Shown piece by piece: positions 35,471 to 44,271 of a stretch of DNA of 64,000 nt. The translations under genes and the position numbers were made by a program. Source of the stretch: Cellulomonas sp. JZ18 (GTDB lineage: Bacteria > Actinomycetota > Actinomycetes > Actinomycetales > Cellulomonadaceae); assembly GCF_009720485.1 (NCBI RefSeq), contig NZ_CP045245.1, forward strand, positions 3,906,001-3,970,000. Direction: 5' to 3'. Every line of letters starts with the position of its first letter. The first letter of the stretch is position 1. The notes under the pieces were generated by a model. That model worked only from the letters and a program-made list of their open reading frames with translations, was not told the origin of the DNA and made no database searches.

Positions 35471-35545
35471 CCCGGTGGTGGGGGCCGGCTCCCGCCCTCC
35501 ACCACCGGGGCTCGCGCCGGCCGCGGCCCTGCCCGCGGCCGGCGC
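35471..35545. terminator. Two adjacent hairpins between cassette genes
   Basis: Stem 1 pairs 35471-35481 with 35499-35509 (11 bp, 17-base loop). Stem 2 pairs 35514-35526 with 35533-35545 (13 bp, 6-base loop). Together they may attenuate or uncouple expression of the two genes. Confidence 0.55.
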
Positions 35546-35583
35546 CGGGCGGGAGGACGCCACGACGACGCACGGAGGACGAC

Positions 35584-38391
35584 ATGGACCCGACGACGAC
35601 CGGCGGGTGCCCGCTCGACCGCGGTGTGCGCCGCCTGCTCGAGCCGGCGCTGGGGGCCGACCTGTCCCGCGTGCGGCTGCACCAGGGACCGCGCAGCGAC
35701 GCGCTCCTGCTGCCGCGCGGGGCGCTGGGTGCGACCCGCGGGACGGCCGTCCACCTGGTGCGGCGCCTGCGGCCCGGCGGCGACGCGTGGCTGTCCGTCC
35801 TCGCCCACGAGTGCGCCCACGCGGTGCAGCAGGCGAACCCGCGGTACCGGGGCGAGCACGCCGCCGGAGGGTCCGCAGGGCCCCACGCGCAGCGGGGGCG
35901 CCCGGACCTGCGCGACGAGGTGGCCGCGGACGCGGCCGCCCTCCGGGTGCGCACCGGCCGCCGCCCCGGGGCGGAGCCGCGGCACGCGCCCGGCGAGGTC
36001 CGGACGCCGGCCGCCCGCGTGCAGCTCTTCAACGCGTGGGAGCACGTCCTGCTCGGCTCGCTGCCGACCCCGGACCTCGTCGCGCTCGCGTGCGAGCCGG
36101 GCGCCGGCACGGCGGTCGTGCGGGACTGGGTCGAGTACCTGGCCCTGTGGCGCACCGGTCCGCAGGCGGCCGACCGCGACGCCATCCTGCGCGTGCTGCC
36201 CGGGGTCACCCCGGTGCGCGTGTGCCCGCCGGACGACCTGTGGGTCACACCCGGCGAGATCAGCGCGGTCGCCGGCGACTTCGCGGTCCTGCCGTCGTGG
36301 TTCCTCTCCGGCGACGAGCGCCACCGCCGCGTCGTGCCGCGCTTCCTGCAGCAGGTGCGCCAGGAGACGTACAACCGGCTGCGCGCCCTGCGGGACCCGG
36401 CTGCCCCCGTGGTGCCCTTCGCCGGCGCCGCCGCCCCGCACCACCCGGCCGAGGGCCCGCTGTCGGTGCTCGACCAGCTCCTGGACATGTGGGCGTACGA
36501 GCGGGTCACGCAGGAGCTCGGCGTCGACCACTACCAGGGCGTCCTCGCCCGCAACGCCTGCCACTTCGCGCCGTACGCGTGGCACCGGTGGCGCGCGTTC
36601 GACGCCCGGGCCCGGCAGACCGCGCACGCGGCCTGGGCAGAGCCCGACGGTCCGCGGCGCGCCCGGCTGGCCGACCGGGCGCGCGTGCTGCAGGCGTTCG
36701 CGGAGCACTTCCTGCAGGACGCGTTCGCCGCGGGCCACCTCGTCGACAAGACGCGCGTCATGCAGTGGGGCGTCGAGTGGGCCGCGCAGCAGCGGGCGCT
36801 CCCGGTGCCCGACTGGCCGCAGGTCAGCCGTGTCACCACGGCCGCGCAGCCGCGCCTCGCGGCGGGCGGCCTGTACGACCCCGCGGCCGACGAGCCGTCG
36901 CACGACCCGCAGACCGCGCAGGAGCGGCCCAGCTACGGCGAGCGGCTCGCGGCGTCGCACGTCGTGCCGGACGGGACGAGCGGCACCGCCTACCGCGAGT
37001 ACCTCGCGTTCCTCGGCGCGAGCGTGGTCCAGCTCGTCTCGAACCAGACCCACAACCACCTCAACGCGGCGTCGCTGCGCGTGCGCGACGGCCACGGGCA
37101 GGCCTTCACCGTGTTCGGCGACGAGACGCTCCTCGCCGCGGGGGCCGACGTCCGGTTCCCGAGCGGTGTCGTGCGGGGCGCGCGGGCGGCGGTCGAGCAG
37201 GTCCTCGCCGAGGGCGGGACCGACGTCACCGCGCAGGAGGTCCTGTCGGGCGTGCCGCAGGCCGTGGAGGTGGACGGCACGCCCGTCGGCCTGGAGCGGT
37301 GGCACTCCTGCGGCCTGCGCGAGCACCTCGAGCGCACGGTGTTCGGGGGCGTCGAGGCGTACCTCAGCGTCCTCGCCCCGCGGATGGGCGAGGTCTCGGT
37401 CGACCAGCGTGCGCTCGGCCTGGACCACCGCTGGGCGGTGCCGGTCGCCGGTGCCCCGGCGGTCGCGGCCACCGGCCCGCACGTCGTGCTCGCCACCGGG
37501 GACCGGGCGCACCTGCTGGACCCCGGCACGGGTCGGGTCCTGCGCAGCGCGGACCTGCCCGGTTCCGCACGCTCCCGCGTCGGCCTCGCGACGACCGGCG
37601 CGCGGATCGTCCTCGCCGCCGGCGGGCACGTGCTCGCGCTGGACACCACCACCCTCGCCACGGCCTGGACGCACCGCCTCCCCTGCCCCCCGGGCGCGCG
37701 GGTCGGCGTCACGGCGGACGCGACCGGCGTGTACGCGGTGGCCGGCGGCCACGTCCGGCGCCTGTCCGCCCGCACCGGGCGGGTCGAGGCGCGCGCCGTC
37801 CTGCCGCACGGCGACGCACCGGTGACGCTGGACGTCGGACCCGGCGTGGTGCTGGTCGGCGTCGCCGGGCACGTGCTCGGGCTCGACCCGACGAGCCTGG
37901 CCGTGCGGTGGAGCACCGCGCTCCCCGGCTGCGGTGACCGGCCGGTCGCCGTCCGCGGGACGCAGGGCACCGCGGTGGCCGGCTGCGCCGGCGTCGCCGT
38001 CCTGCTGGCCACGGAGGACGGCGACGTCGTCATGCGGGACGACCTGCGTCACCTCGCGCACGGGCCGGTGACCCCCGCCGTCGACCACACCGGTACGGCC
38101 TACGCGGGGACCGGGGGCTTCGTCGTCGCGTACGACGTGCCGGCGGGTCGGCGGCGCTGGGCCAGGAGCCTCGCCGCGGCGTCCCGGCCGGTGTCCCTCG
38201 TGGGCACCGCCACACAGGTCGCCGCCGCGACCGACGGCTCGGTGCACGTCCTCGAACGCGGCACGGGCCACGTCGTGCACACCCTCGCCCTGCCCGGCCG
38301 CCCGCAGGACGTGCACCTCGTCGCCGCCGGCGACGCCCTCGTCGTCGCCGCCCGCGGGCGGGTCCTCGCGCTCGGGACCCGTCCACGGTGA
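35584..38391 (+). CDS. DUF4157 (eCIS-core-like) HExxH protein with C-terminal beta-propeller
   Basis: A 935-residue protein without signal peptide. Residues 12-85 follow the DUF4157/eCIS-core pattern: LEPALGADLSRVRLH, then LAHECAHAVQQ with zinc motif HECAH (75-79). Residues about 150-600 resemble a helical zinc-phospholipase-like region often fused to DUF4157: AWEHVLLGS, AGDFAVLP, NACHFAP, HFLQDAFAAGHL (about 375) and SNQTHNHLN (about 490). Residues about 610-935 form repeated PQQ/WD-like blades (AVAATGPHVVLATGD, RIVLAAGGHVLALDTTT, VVLVGVAGHVLGLDP, TQVAAATDGSVHVLERGTG). It may be an injected or self-acting hydrolase, but no contractile injection genes are in the window. GGAGG precedes the ATG. 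Confidence 0.8.
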   Translation: MDPTTTGGCPLDRGVRRLLEPALGADLSRVRLHQGPRSDALLLPRGALGATRGTAVHLVRRLRPGGDAWLSVLAHECAHAVQQANPRYRGEHAAGGSAGPHAQRGRPDLRDEVAADAAALRVRTGRRPGAEPRHAPGEVRTPAARVQLFNAWEHVLLGSLPTPDLVALACEPGAGTAVVRDWVEYLALWRTGPQAADRDAILRVLPGVTPVRVCPPDDLWVTPGEISAVAGDFAVLPSWFLSGDERHRRVVPRFLQQVRQETYNRLRALRDPAAPVVPFAGAAAPHHPAEGPLSVLDQLLDMWAYERVTQELGVDHYQGVLARNACHFAPYAWHRWRAFDARARQTAHAAWAEPDGPRRARLADRARVLQAFAEHFLQDAFAAGHLVDKTRVMQWGVEWAAQQRALPVPDWPQVSRVTTAAQPRLAAGGLYDPAADEPSHDPQTAQERPSYGERLAASHVVPDGTSGTAYREYLAFLGASVVQLVSNQTHNHLNAASLRVRDGHGQAFTVFGDETLLAAGADVRFPSGVVRGARAAVEQVLAEGGTDVTAQEVLSGVPQAVEVDGTPVGLERWHSCGLREHLERTVFGGVEAYLSVLAPRMGEVSVDQRALGLDHRWAVPVAGAPAVAATGPHVVLATGDRAHLLDPGTGRVLRSADLPGSARSRVGLATTGARIVLAAGGHVLALDTTTLATAWTHRLPCPPGARVGVTADATGVYAVAGGHVRRLSARTGRVEARAVLPHGDAPVTLDVGPGVVLVGVAGHVLGLDPTSLAVRWSTALPGCGDRPVAVRGTQGTAVAGCAGVAVLLATEDGDVVMRDDLRHLAHGPVTPAVDHTGTAYAGTGGFVVAYDVPAGRRRWARSLAAASRPVSLVGTATQVAAATDGSVHVLERGTGHVVHTLALPGRPQDVHLVAAGDALVVAARGRVLALGTRPR

Positions 38392-38400
38392 GGCCGCGCC

Positions 38401-38865
38401 CTACGCGTCGCGCTCGACCAGCACCGCGAGCTGCGCGAGCGACGACGCCAGGCCGTCGGCGTGGTCCTGCGCGGAGATGCCCGGCGGCACGTCGTCGGCG
38501 CGGAACGTGACGCGCGTGCCGCCGTCGACGGGCTCGAGCGACCACGTCATGCGCATGGTCCCGGCGTACGCGGGGTCGTCGGACACGAAGACGACGTCGT
38601 GCACGACCCGCTCGCCCGGCACCACCTCGACGTACGTGCCCTCGGCGACGTCGGCGTCGGGGGTCGTCTTGCCGAGACCGCCGCCGTCGACGTACGACAG
38701 GACGATGCGGTACCGGCCGCCCGGCCGCGCGTCGAGCTCCTCGACCACGGCGGTCATGCCGTCGGGCGGCAGCCAGGCCGCGAGCGCGTCCCGCTCGACG
38801 AACGCGCGGAAGACCCGGTCCGCCGGTGCCGCGACGACCCGCTGCTGCTCGTCCGTCCTGCCCAT
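38401..38865 (-). CDS. SRPBCC (AHSA1-like) protein
   Basis: A 154-residue Bet v 1-fold protein: RVVAAPADRVFRAFVERDALAAWLPPDGM, PGGRYRIVLSYVD, RVVHDVVFVSDD, MTWSLEPVDGGTRVTFRADDVP. It is a small cytoplasmic lipophilic-ligand binder of unknown target. GGAGGAGGCGTC precedes the ATG. It is divergent from a YCII-type protein, a pairing often seen next to ECF sigma factors, but none is adjacent here. Confidence 0.87.
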   Translation of the reverse strand: MGRTDEQQRVVAAPADRVFRAFVERDALAAWLPPDGMTAVVEELDARPGGRYRIVLSYVDGGGLGKTTPDADVAEGTYVEVVPGERVVHDVVFVSDDPAYAGTMRMTWSLEPVDGGTRVTFRADDVPPGISAQDHADGLASSLAQLAVLVERDA

Positions 38866-39067
38866 GACGCCTCCTCCTCCGTGCGCGCCCGTCGCGCCGC
38901 CCGTACCGACCGTCGCCGGGGCGCCGACTCGTCGGGGTGCCCCGCCGCGCGGGGCGTCGGCATCGCGGACGTCACTCGTCCGGGTGACGTGCGGTGCGAC
39001 GCGACGAGTCGGCCCGTCCGCACGGGTCGAGCGAGGCACAGGCCCGCGACCGAGGAGGACGAGACCG

Positions 39068-39433
39068 ATGCCCCAGTACTTCCTGACCGTGCCGCACGAC
39101 TCCGCGGACGAGCCGACGATGGAGTCGATGCAGCAGGAGATGGACCCGGCGGAGCTCGAGGCGCTCATGGCGGCGGTCGGCGCGTTCAACGCCGACCTGG
39201 AGGCGTCGGGCGCGCTCGTCGCCGCCGGCGGCCTCATGCCGCCGTCCACCGCCGTGACCGTCGACGCCACGGGCGGCACCACCACGCGCACGCGCGGCCC
39301 GTTCGTCGAGGCCGCCGCCTACGTGGGCGGCTTCTGGGTCGTCGAGGTGGCCGACGAGGACGCCGCCGTCGCCTGGGCCGAGCGGGCCTCCGCCGTGCTG
39401 GGCTCGCGCATCGAGGTGCGCGCGCTGCAGTGA
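39068..39433 (+). CDS. YCII-related protein
   Basis: A 121-residue protein of the YCII/DGPF alpha-beta barrel family: MPQYFLTVPHD, ALMAAVGAFNADLEASGALVAAGGLMPP, RGPFVEAAAYVGGFWVVEVADEDAAVAWAERA. The GPF...GGFWVVE motif matches the DGPFAETKE-LGGYWIIE block of this family. The function is unknown; members accompany ECF sigma factors. GAGGAGGACGAGACC precedes the ATG. Confidence 0.87.
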   Translation: MPQYFLTVPHDSADEPTMESMQQEMDPAELEALMAAVGAFNADLEASGALVAAGGLMPPSTAVTVDATGGTTTRTRGPFVEAAAYVGGFWVVEVADEDAAVAWAERASAVLGSRIEVRALQ

Positions 39434-39446
39434 CGGGCGGGCCGCC

Positions 39447-40130
39447 TCACGCGTCCGCGGCCGGGCCCTCCCGGGGGACGGTCAGGCGCAGGAGGTCGCC
39501 GTCGACGGTGACGCGGACCCCGCCCGGCGCGTCGACGAGCGCGTCCGCCCCCGCCTCCCGCAGGGCGGGGGCCGCGTGCGTGCCGAGCACGCCGACCACC
39601 CGCAGACCCGCTGCGCGCGCGGAGCGGACGCCCTCGGGGGTGTCCTCGAGCGCGACGGCGTCGCCCGGTCCGACCCCGAGCAGCTCGGCACCGCGCCGGT
39701 AGGGCTGCGGGTCGGGCTTGCCGCGCTCGACGTCCTCCGCCGTGACGAGCACGTCGGGCACCGGCAGACCGGCGCCCCGCAGGCGCGCGGTGAGGATCTC
39801 GCGGCGACCGGAGGTGACGCAGCCCCAGCGGCCCGCGGGCAGGGACGCCAGCAGGTCCGCCGCACCGGGCAGCGCCCGCACGAGGTGGGCGGACGCGACC
39901 GAGGCGCGCAGCGACGCGTCGAGTGCGTACTGCCGGTCGCCGGGCGCGACGTGCTCCTCGACCACCTCGGACGCCCGCCGCGCGAGCGCCGCCGCGGCCA
40001 TCGCGTGGGCGTCGGCGCCGAGCTCGTCCGCGACGGCCGACCAGGCGGCCCGCACGGCGTCGGCGGAGTCGACGAGCGTGCCGTCGACGTCGAGCAGCAG
40101 CGCGCGGCACGTGAGCGTCGGGACCTCCAC
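39447..40130 (-). CDS. HAD-superfamily phosphatase
   Basis: A 227-residue HAD hydrolase. Motif I is LLLDVDGTLVDSADAV (nucleophile Asp and acid/base Asp), motif II VTSGRREILTARL, motif III with GKPDPQPYRRGAELLG and motif IV ALEDTPEGVRSA. The layout matches beta-phosphoglucomutase/sugar-phosphate phosphatases (for example YfbT/GS1-type). The substrate is a small phosphorylated sugar or polyol, not further defined. The start is taken at GTG 40130, just before EVPTLTCRALLLD. Confidence 0.88.
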   Translation of the reverse strand: MEVPTLTCRALLLDVDGTLVDSADAVRAAWSAVADELGADAHAMAAAALARRASEVVEEHVAPGDRQYALDASLRASVASAHLVRALPGAADLLASLPAGRWGCVTSGRREILTARLRGAGLPVPDVLVTAEDVERGKPDPQPYRRGAELLGVGPGDAVALEDTPEGVRSARAAGLRVVGVLGTHAAPALREAGADALVDAPGGVRVTVDGDLLRLTVPREGPAADA

Positions 40131-40148
40131 CCCCCGATCCCAGCACAC

Positions 40149-40183
40149 CGCCCCCGCCCCCGCCCCCGCCCCGCCCCGCCCCG
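40149..40183. repeat. Simple C-rich tandem repeat
   Basis: Three CCCCCG units followed by three CCCCG units lie upstream of the HAD gene. The run is prone to sequencing and replication slippage. Confidence 0.85.
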
Positions 40184-40191
40184 CCCACACC

Positions 40192-40275
40192 CCTGCGCCG
40201 AGTTCGGCACATGCGTGCCGAGTCCGGCACCTGCAACCGTCGGTCTCGGCGTACAGGTGCCGAGCTCGGCGCAGG
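40192..40275. repeat. Cluster of three near-palindromic GTGCCGAGNTCGGCAC units
   Basis: Three related units at about 40195, 40215 and 40257 each approximate a palindrome. The outer two also form 22-bp inverted arms (40192-40213 and 40254-40275, two mismatches) around a 40-base centre. It looks like an intergenic repeat element rather than a terminator. Confidence 0.75.
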
Positions 40276-40336
40276 CCCGGCCCGCGTCCGGGCGCGGGAC
40301 GGGAGCCCGGTGGGGGACCGGCGGTGCGCGGAGGGG

Positions 40337-41653
40337 TCAGGCGGCGGCGTCCGCCCGGGGCCGGGGCGCCGGGCGGAGCTGGACCGCCGTCGTCACCGCG
40401 ACCAGTGCGACCAGCACCCCCGCGAGGCCGGGGAAGCCGACGAGTGCGAGCGCGGGGCCGGCGAGGGCGCCGCCGACGGCACCGGCGAGGCTCATGAGCG
40501 CGTCCGCGACGCCCTGGAGCGCGGGACGCTGCGGAGCGTCGACAGCCGTGACGACGAGCGTCGACCCGGCGACGGTCGCGGCCGACCACCCCAGGCCCAG
40601 CAGGACGAGCGCGACGACGACGGCCGTGTGCGACCTGCTCGCGACGAGCACCAGCACGAGCGCCGCCAGCAGCAGCGCCTGGCCCACGAGCACCACCTGC
40701 CGGCGCCCCCAGCGGTCGGCGAGCGCACCGAACACCGGTGACAGCGCGAACATCCCCGCCACGTGCAGGCTGATCGTCACGCCCACCGCGCTGAGCGTCG
40801 CGCCGTGCTCGACGAGGTGCACGGGCGTCATGCTCATGAGCGCCACCATCACGGCGTGGCTGAGCGCCACGGTGAGCACCGCCCGACGGGCCGCGCCACT
40901 GCCCGCGAGCACCCGCAGCCCGCCGGCCCGTGGGGCGGGCGTCGCGACGACGGGCGTCCGTGCGGCCTCGTCGGCGGCAGCGAGCAGCAGGGGGTCGGGG
41001 CGCAGGCCGGCGACGTAGACCACCGCACCGAGCGCCTGCGCGACGGCGGCGACGACGAACCCGCCGGCCAGCGGCGGCAGCCCGAGCGCCCGCGCCAGGC
41101 CCTCCCCCGGCTCGTACAGGTTCGGCCCCGCGACGGCGCCGATCGTCGTCGCCCACACCACGAGCGACAGGTCCCGCCCGCGGCGGGCCGGCGCCGCGAG
41201 GTCCGTGGCGGCGAAGCGCGCCTGGAGGTTGAGCGTGGTCGCCGCGCCGAGCGCCAGGATGCCCAGCAGGAGCAGCGGCAGCAGGTCAGCGACGGCCGCG
41301 GCCACCACGACGAGGCTGCCGAGCACCGCCACGAGCGCCCCGGTGGTGAGCGACACGCGCCGGCCGCGCCGCAGGGCGAGCGTCGCGAGCGGGACCGCGA
41401 GGAGCGCGGCGCCGAGCGTGCCCATCGTGGCGGCCATGCCCGACCACGCGGGCGACCCGGACACGTCGGCGACGAGCAGCGCACCGAGGCCGAGTGCCGC
41501 GCCCGTGCCCAGCCCGCCGAGCACCTGGCCGGCGGCGAGGACGGCCACGACGCGGCGCTGCAGCCCGCGGTGGTCGCGGGGGGCCTCGCCGGCAGCCGCA
41601 CCGGCGGCCCCGGCGGCGGGCTCGGCGGCTGCCCCGGCGGCGGGCTCGGTCAT
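40337..41653 (-). CDS. MFS transporter
   Basis: A 438-residue major facilitator protein with twelve predicted helices. Cytoplasmic loop 2-3 contains PLATLALRRGRRVSL and loop 8-9 FGALADRWGRRQVVL, both forms of the MFS G-x-x-x-D-R-x-G-R-R motif. The N-terminus is an Ala/Glu-rich tail. It is probably a drug or metabolite exporter; no substrate is indicated. GAGGAGG precedes the ATG. Confidence 0.88.
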   Translation of the reverse strand: MTEPAAGAAAEPAAGAAGAAAGEAPRDHRGLQRRVVAVLAAGQVLGGLGTGAALGLGALLVADVSGSPAWSGMAATMGTLGAALLAVPLATLALRRGRRVSLTTGALVAVLGSLVVVAAAVADLLPLLLLGILALGAATTLNLQARFAATDLAAPARRGRDLSLVVWATTIGAVAGPNLYEPGEGLARALGLPPLAGGFVVAAVAQALGAVVYVAGLRPDPLLLAAADEAARTPVVATPAPRAGGLRVLAGSGAARRAVLTVALSHAVMVALMSMTPVHLVEHGATLSAVGVTISLHVAGMFALSPVFGALADRWGRRQVVLVGQALLLAALVLVLVASRSHTAVVVALVLLGLGWSAATVAGSTLVVTAVDAPQRPALQGVADALMSLAGAVGGALAGPALALVGFPGLAGVLVALVAVTTAVQLRPAPRPRADAAA

Positions 41654-41723
41654 GGTCCTCCTCGAGGTGGCTGGCGGGCGCCCACCACCAGCCTGCCAGG
41701 CGCGCGCAGGGCGTGATCAGCTG

Positions 41724-41736
41724 GCAAAAGTTTCGC
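41724..41736. promoter_or_regulatory. Palindrome upstream of glucuronoyl esterase
   Basis: GCAAAAGTTTCGC is a 13-bp near-palindrome (one mismatched pair) about 155 bases before the CE15 gene. It contains the AAA-N-TTT core reported for GAAA-N-TTTC-type motifs at xylanase promoters in streptomycetes, so it may be an operator for xylan-responsive control. Confidence 0.45.
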
Positions 41737-41892
41737 TAAAGGGTTCACTCGTTGCCGCGCCGGTCAGCGCTTCGCACAGTGGGCGCAGCGTGGGCGGGAG
41801 TCCGACCTGCCCCGCGGTGCGGACCGACAGTTTCGACCCCGATGACGGGTGTCGACGCCGGGCCCGCCCACGTCCTGGAGGGAGACCCGTCC

Positions 41893-43539
41893 GTGACCAC
41901 ACCCCGCCGCCCGGCGTTCCGCTCCGCGGTCGTCGCACTGGCCGTGGCCGCCCTGGCGACCGCGACCGTCGTGACCGACCTCGGTGCGCCGGCGCCCGCG
42001 CAGGCTGCGCCGTTCGCCGCGGCCGTCGAGAACGAGGGCGCCGACTGCGCCGTCCCCACGCTGCCCGACGCCGGCGCCCTGCCGACGAGCGCCCAGCTGC
42101 CCGACCCGTTCCGCCGTCTCGACGGCAGCCGCATCGCGACGAAGGCCGACTGGCGCTGCCAGCGCGAGCTGACCCGCCGCCTGGCCGAGAAGTTCGTCTA
42201 CGGCGAGAAGCCCGCGAGGCCGGCGAGCGTGACCGGGACGGTCACCAGCAGCAGCATCACCGTGAACACGTCCCACCAGGGCCGCAGCGCGAGCTTCTCC
42301 GCGCGCGTCGAGCTGCCGAGCGGCACCGGGCCCTTCCCCGCGGTGATCGTGTACGGGGGGTTCGGTGCGGACACGGCGGCGATCAAGGCCGCCGGCGCGG
42401 CGGTCATCAGCTACGACCCGTACGTCGTCGGCAAGGAGGGCACGGGCCGCAGCAACAAGCAGGGTGCGTTCTACACGCTGTACGGCGCGCAGAGCCAGAC
42501 CGGTCTGCTCATGGCCTGGGCCTGGGGCGTCAGCCGGATCATCGACGTCATCGGCCAGTCCGGCGGCAGCATCCTCAAGGCCGACGCCACCGGTGTCACC
42601 GGGTGCTCCCGCTTCGGCAAGGGCGCGTTCGTCGCCGGGGCGTTCGACCAGCGGATCGGGCTGACCATGCCGATCGAGTCCGGCACGGCCGGCGTGCCGA
42701 TCCTGCGCGGCGTGCCCGGCGAGGGCGCGCAGAGCCTCAGCAGCGCGTACGGCGAGCAGCCGTGGTTCGGCGACGCGTTCGGCACCTTCACCAGCAGCCC
42801 GAACCGGCTGCCGGTCGACACGCACCAGGTCGTCGGCCTGGTGGCGCCGCGCGGTCTGCTCGTCCTCGACAACCCGCACATCGCGAACCTGGGACCGCGG
42901 TCGGCGAGCGTCGCGGCGCTGGGCGGTGCCGAGGTCTACAAGGCGCTCGGGGCCGGCGCGAACATCTCCTACTGGTCCGACGTGCAGGACGGCACGCACT
43001 GCGCCAACCGCAGCGAGTGGCGCACGCCGATCCAGCAGAACATCCAGAAGTTCCTCGTGGGCAGCGGCAGCGCGTCCGGCACGTTCCGGATCTCGAGCCG
43101 CGCGCAGGGCCGGCTGGCCGACTGGGCGTCGTGGACGACGCCGACGCTGACGGACGGCCCGACGCAGCAGCCGACCCAGCAGCCGACCCAGCAGCCCACC
43201 CAGCAGCCCACCCAGCAGCCCACCCAGCAGCCCACCCAGCAGCCCACCCAGCAGCCGGGCGGGGCGTGCACCGCGGCGGTGTCGGTCAACCAGTGGAACG
43301 GCGGCTTCGTGGCGACCGTCAGGGTCACGGCCGGCTCGGCGGCGCTGAGCCGGTGGACCGTCGACGTGGCGCTGCCCGCCGGGGCGGGCGTGACGAACGC
43401 GTGGAACGCCACGCGGACGGGGACGCGGTTCTCGAACGCCGCGTGGAACGGCTCCGTGGGGGCGGGCCTGACCACCGAGTTCGGGTTCCAGGGGACGGGC
43501 AGCGCGAGCGGTCTGACCGCCACCTGCAGCGCCGGCTGA
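41893..43539 (+). CDS. Secreted glucuronoyl esterase (CE15) with CBM2
   Basis: A 548-residue exported enzyme cleaving lignin-glucuronoxylan esters. It has a signal peptide (RSAVVALAVAALATATVV, cleavage near AQAAP). The CE15 catalytic domain shows nucleophile Ser in GVTGCSRFGKGAFVAG, IESGTAG and the catalytic His in VQDGTHCAN. A (PTQQ)8 linker and a C-terminal CBM2 (GGACTAAVSVNQWNGGF to LTATCSAG, terminal Cys pair and surface Trp) follow. GGAGGGAG precedes the GTG. An upstream ATG (41842) is less likely because the signal peptide would be displaced. Confidence 0.9.
   Translation: MTTPRRPAFRSAVVALAVAALATATVVTDLGAPAPAQAAPFAAAVENEGADCAVPTLPDAGALPTSAQLPDPFRRLDGSRIATKADWRCQRELTRRLAEKFVYGEKPARPASVTGTVTSSSITVNTSHQGRSASFSARVELPSGTGPFPAVIVYGGFGADTAAIKAAGAAVISYDPYVVGKEGTGRSNKQGAFYTLYGAQSQTGLLMAWAWGVSRIIDVIGQSGGSILKADATGVTGCSRFGKGAFVAGAFDQRIGLTMPIESGTAGVPILRGVPGEGAQSLSSAYGEQPWFGDAFGTFTSSPNRLPVDTHQVVGLVAPRGLLVLDNPHIANLGPRSASVAALGGAEVYKALGAGANISYWSDVQDGTHCANRSEWRTPIQQNIQKFLVGSGSASGTFRISSRAQGRLADWASWTTPTLTDGPTQQPTQQPTQQPTQQPTQQPTQQPTQQPTQQPGGACTAAVSVNQWNGGFVATVRVTAGSAALSRWTVDVALPAGAGVTNAWNATRTGTRFSNAAWNGSVGAGLTTEFGFQGTGSASGLTATCSAG
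43159..43254. repeat. Eight 12-bp tandem repeats encoding PTQQ linker
   Basis: Eight consecutive 12-base units code for PTQQ and connect the CE15 domain to CBM2. The last six units are nearly identical in DNA, so linker length can change by slippage without frame loss. Confidence 0.93.
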
Positions 43540-43555
43540 CCGGCACGTCCCGCGG

Positions 43556-43587
43556 GGCCCGGTGCGACGTCCGCGTCGCACCGGGCC
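43556..43587 (+). terminator. Hairpin terminator after CE15 gene
   Basis: A perfect 14-bp stem (43556-43569 with 43574-43587) with a 4-base loop lies 17 bases after the stop codon. Confidence 0.7.
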
Positions 43588-43704
43588 TCGTCGCGTCGCC
43601 CCCCGTCGCACCGGGACCGGCCCGCCGATTGCCCGCGGGCCCGGCGGGGGTCACAGTGGAGTCGGCGGCAGGACGCCCGGTCCCGCCGCGGACGGGGGGC
43701 CGAC

Positions 43705-44208
43705 GTGCGCGGCAGCGGCGTGATGGCAGGAGCGGTGCTCGCGGTGCTGCTCGCAGCGTGCGCGGACACGCCCGATGCGGGCAGCGGCGCGCTCGAGACC
43801 TCCGCGCCCGCGACCCCGACCGCGACCTCCGGCGCGACCCCGGACAGCACCGGCGACGCGACGCCGTCGCCGACCCCGACGGTCCCCAGCGCGGCCGAGA
43901 CGTTCTTCCCCGGCGCGCCGGAGGGCGTCGGCGGCGAGGAGGTCGAGGTGCTCGCCGACGAGGACCCGCGCCGCATCCGGGTGGTGACCTGGGGCAGCTC
44001 GACGTGCCCGACGCTGCCCGACCAGGTCGTCTGGGACGAGGCCGCCCAGGTGCTGCGCGTGACGCTGACCGACGCGACGGCCTACGGCGACCGCGCCTGC
44101 ACGGCCGACATCGCGCCGACGACGAGCGTGGTCGCCCTGCCCGAGGGCTCCCCCGACGCGACCAGCCTCACCGTCGAGGTCGCGGGCGAGCGGCTGACGC
44201 TCGGCTGA
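43705..44208 (+). CDS. Putative lipoprotein of unknown function
   Basis: A 167-residue lipoprotein: short signal with lipobox LLAACAD, Thr/Pro/Ser-rich spacer (about residues 30-62), then a compact domain with one Cys pair (SSTCPTLPDQVVWD and DRACTADI). The fold resembles small beta-rich secreted domains common in actinomycetes, and no function is known. The GTG start follows GGGGGGCC. Confidence 0.7.
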   Translation: MRGSGVMAGAVLAVLLAACADTPDAGSGALETSAPATPTATSGATPDSTGDATPSPTPTVPSAAETFFPGAPEGVGGEEVEVLADEDPRRIRVVTWGSSTCPTLPDQVVWDEAAQVLRVTLTDATAYGDRACTADIAPTTSVVALPEGSPDATSLTVEVAGERLTLG

Positions 44209-44271
44209 CGACGCGCCCTCGACGGCACCGGTCGCGCGCCGCCGCACCGGCGCACCCGCCCCCGGGTGCGC

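Noticed and set aside
34795..38391. A complete contractile injection system locus
   Set aside because: Only the DUF4157-type protein is present; no sheath, tube, baseplate, AAA or tape-measure genes occur in the neighbourhood.
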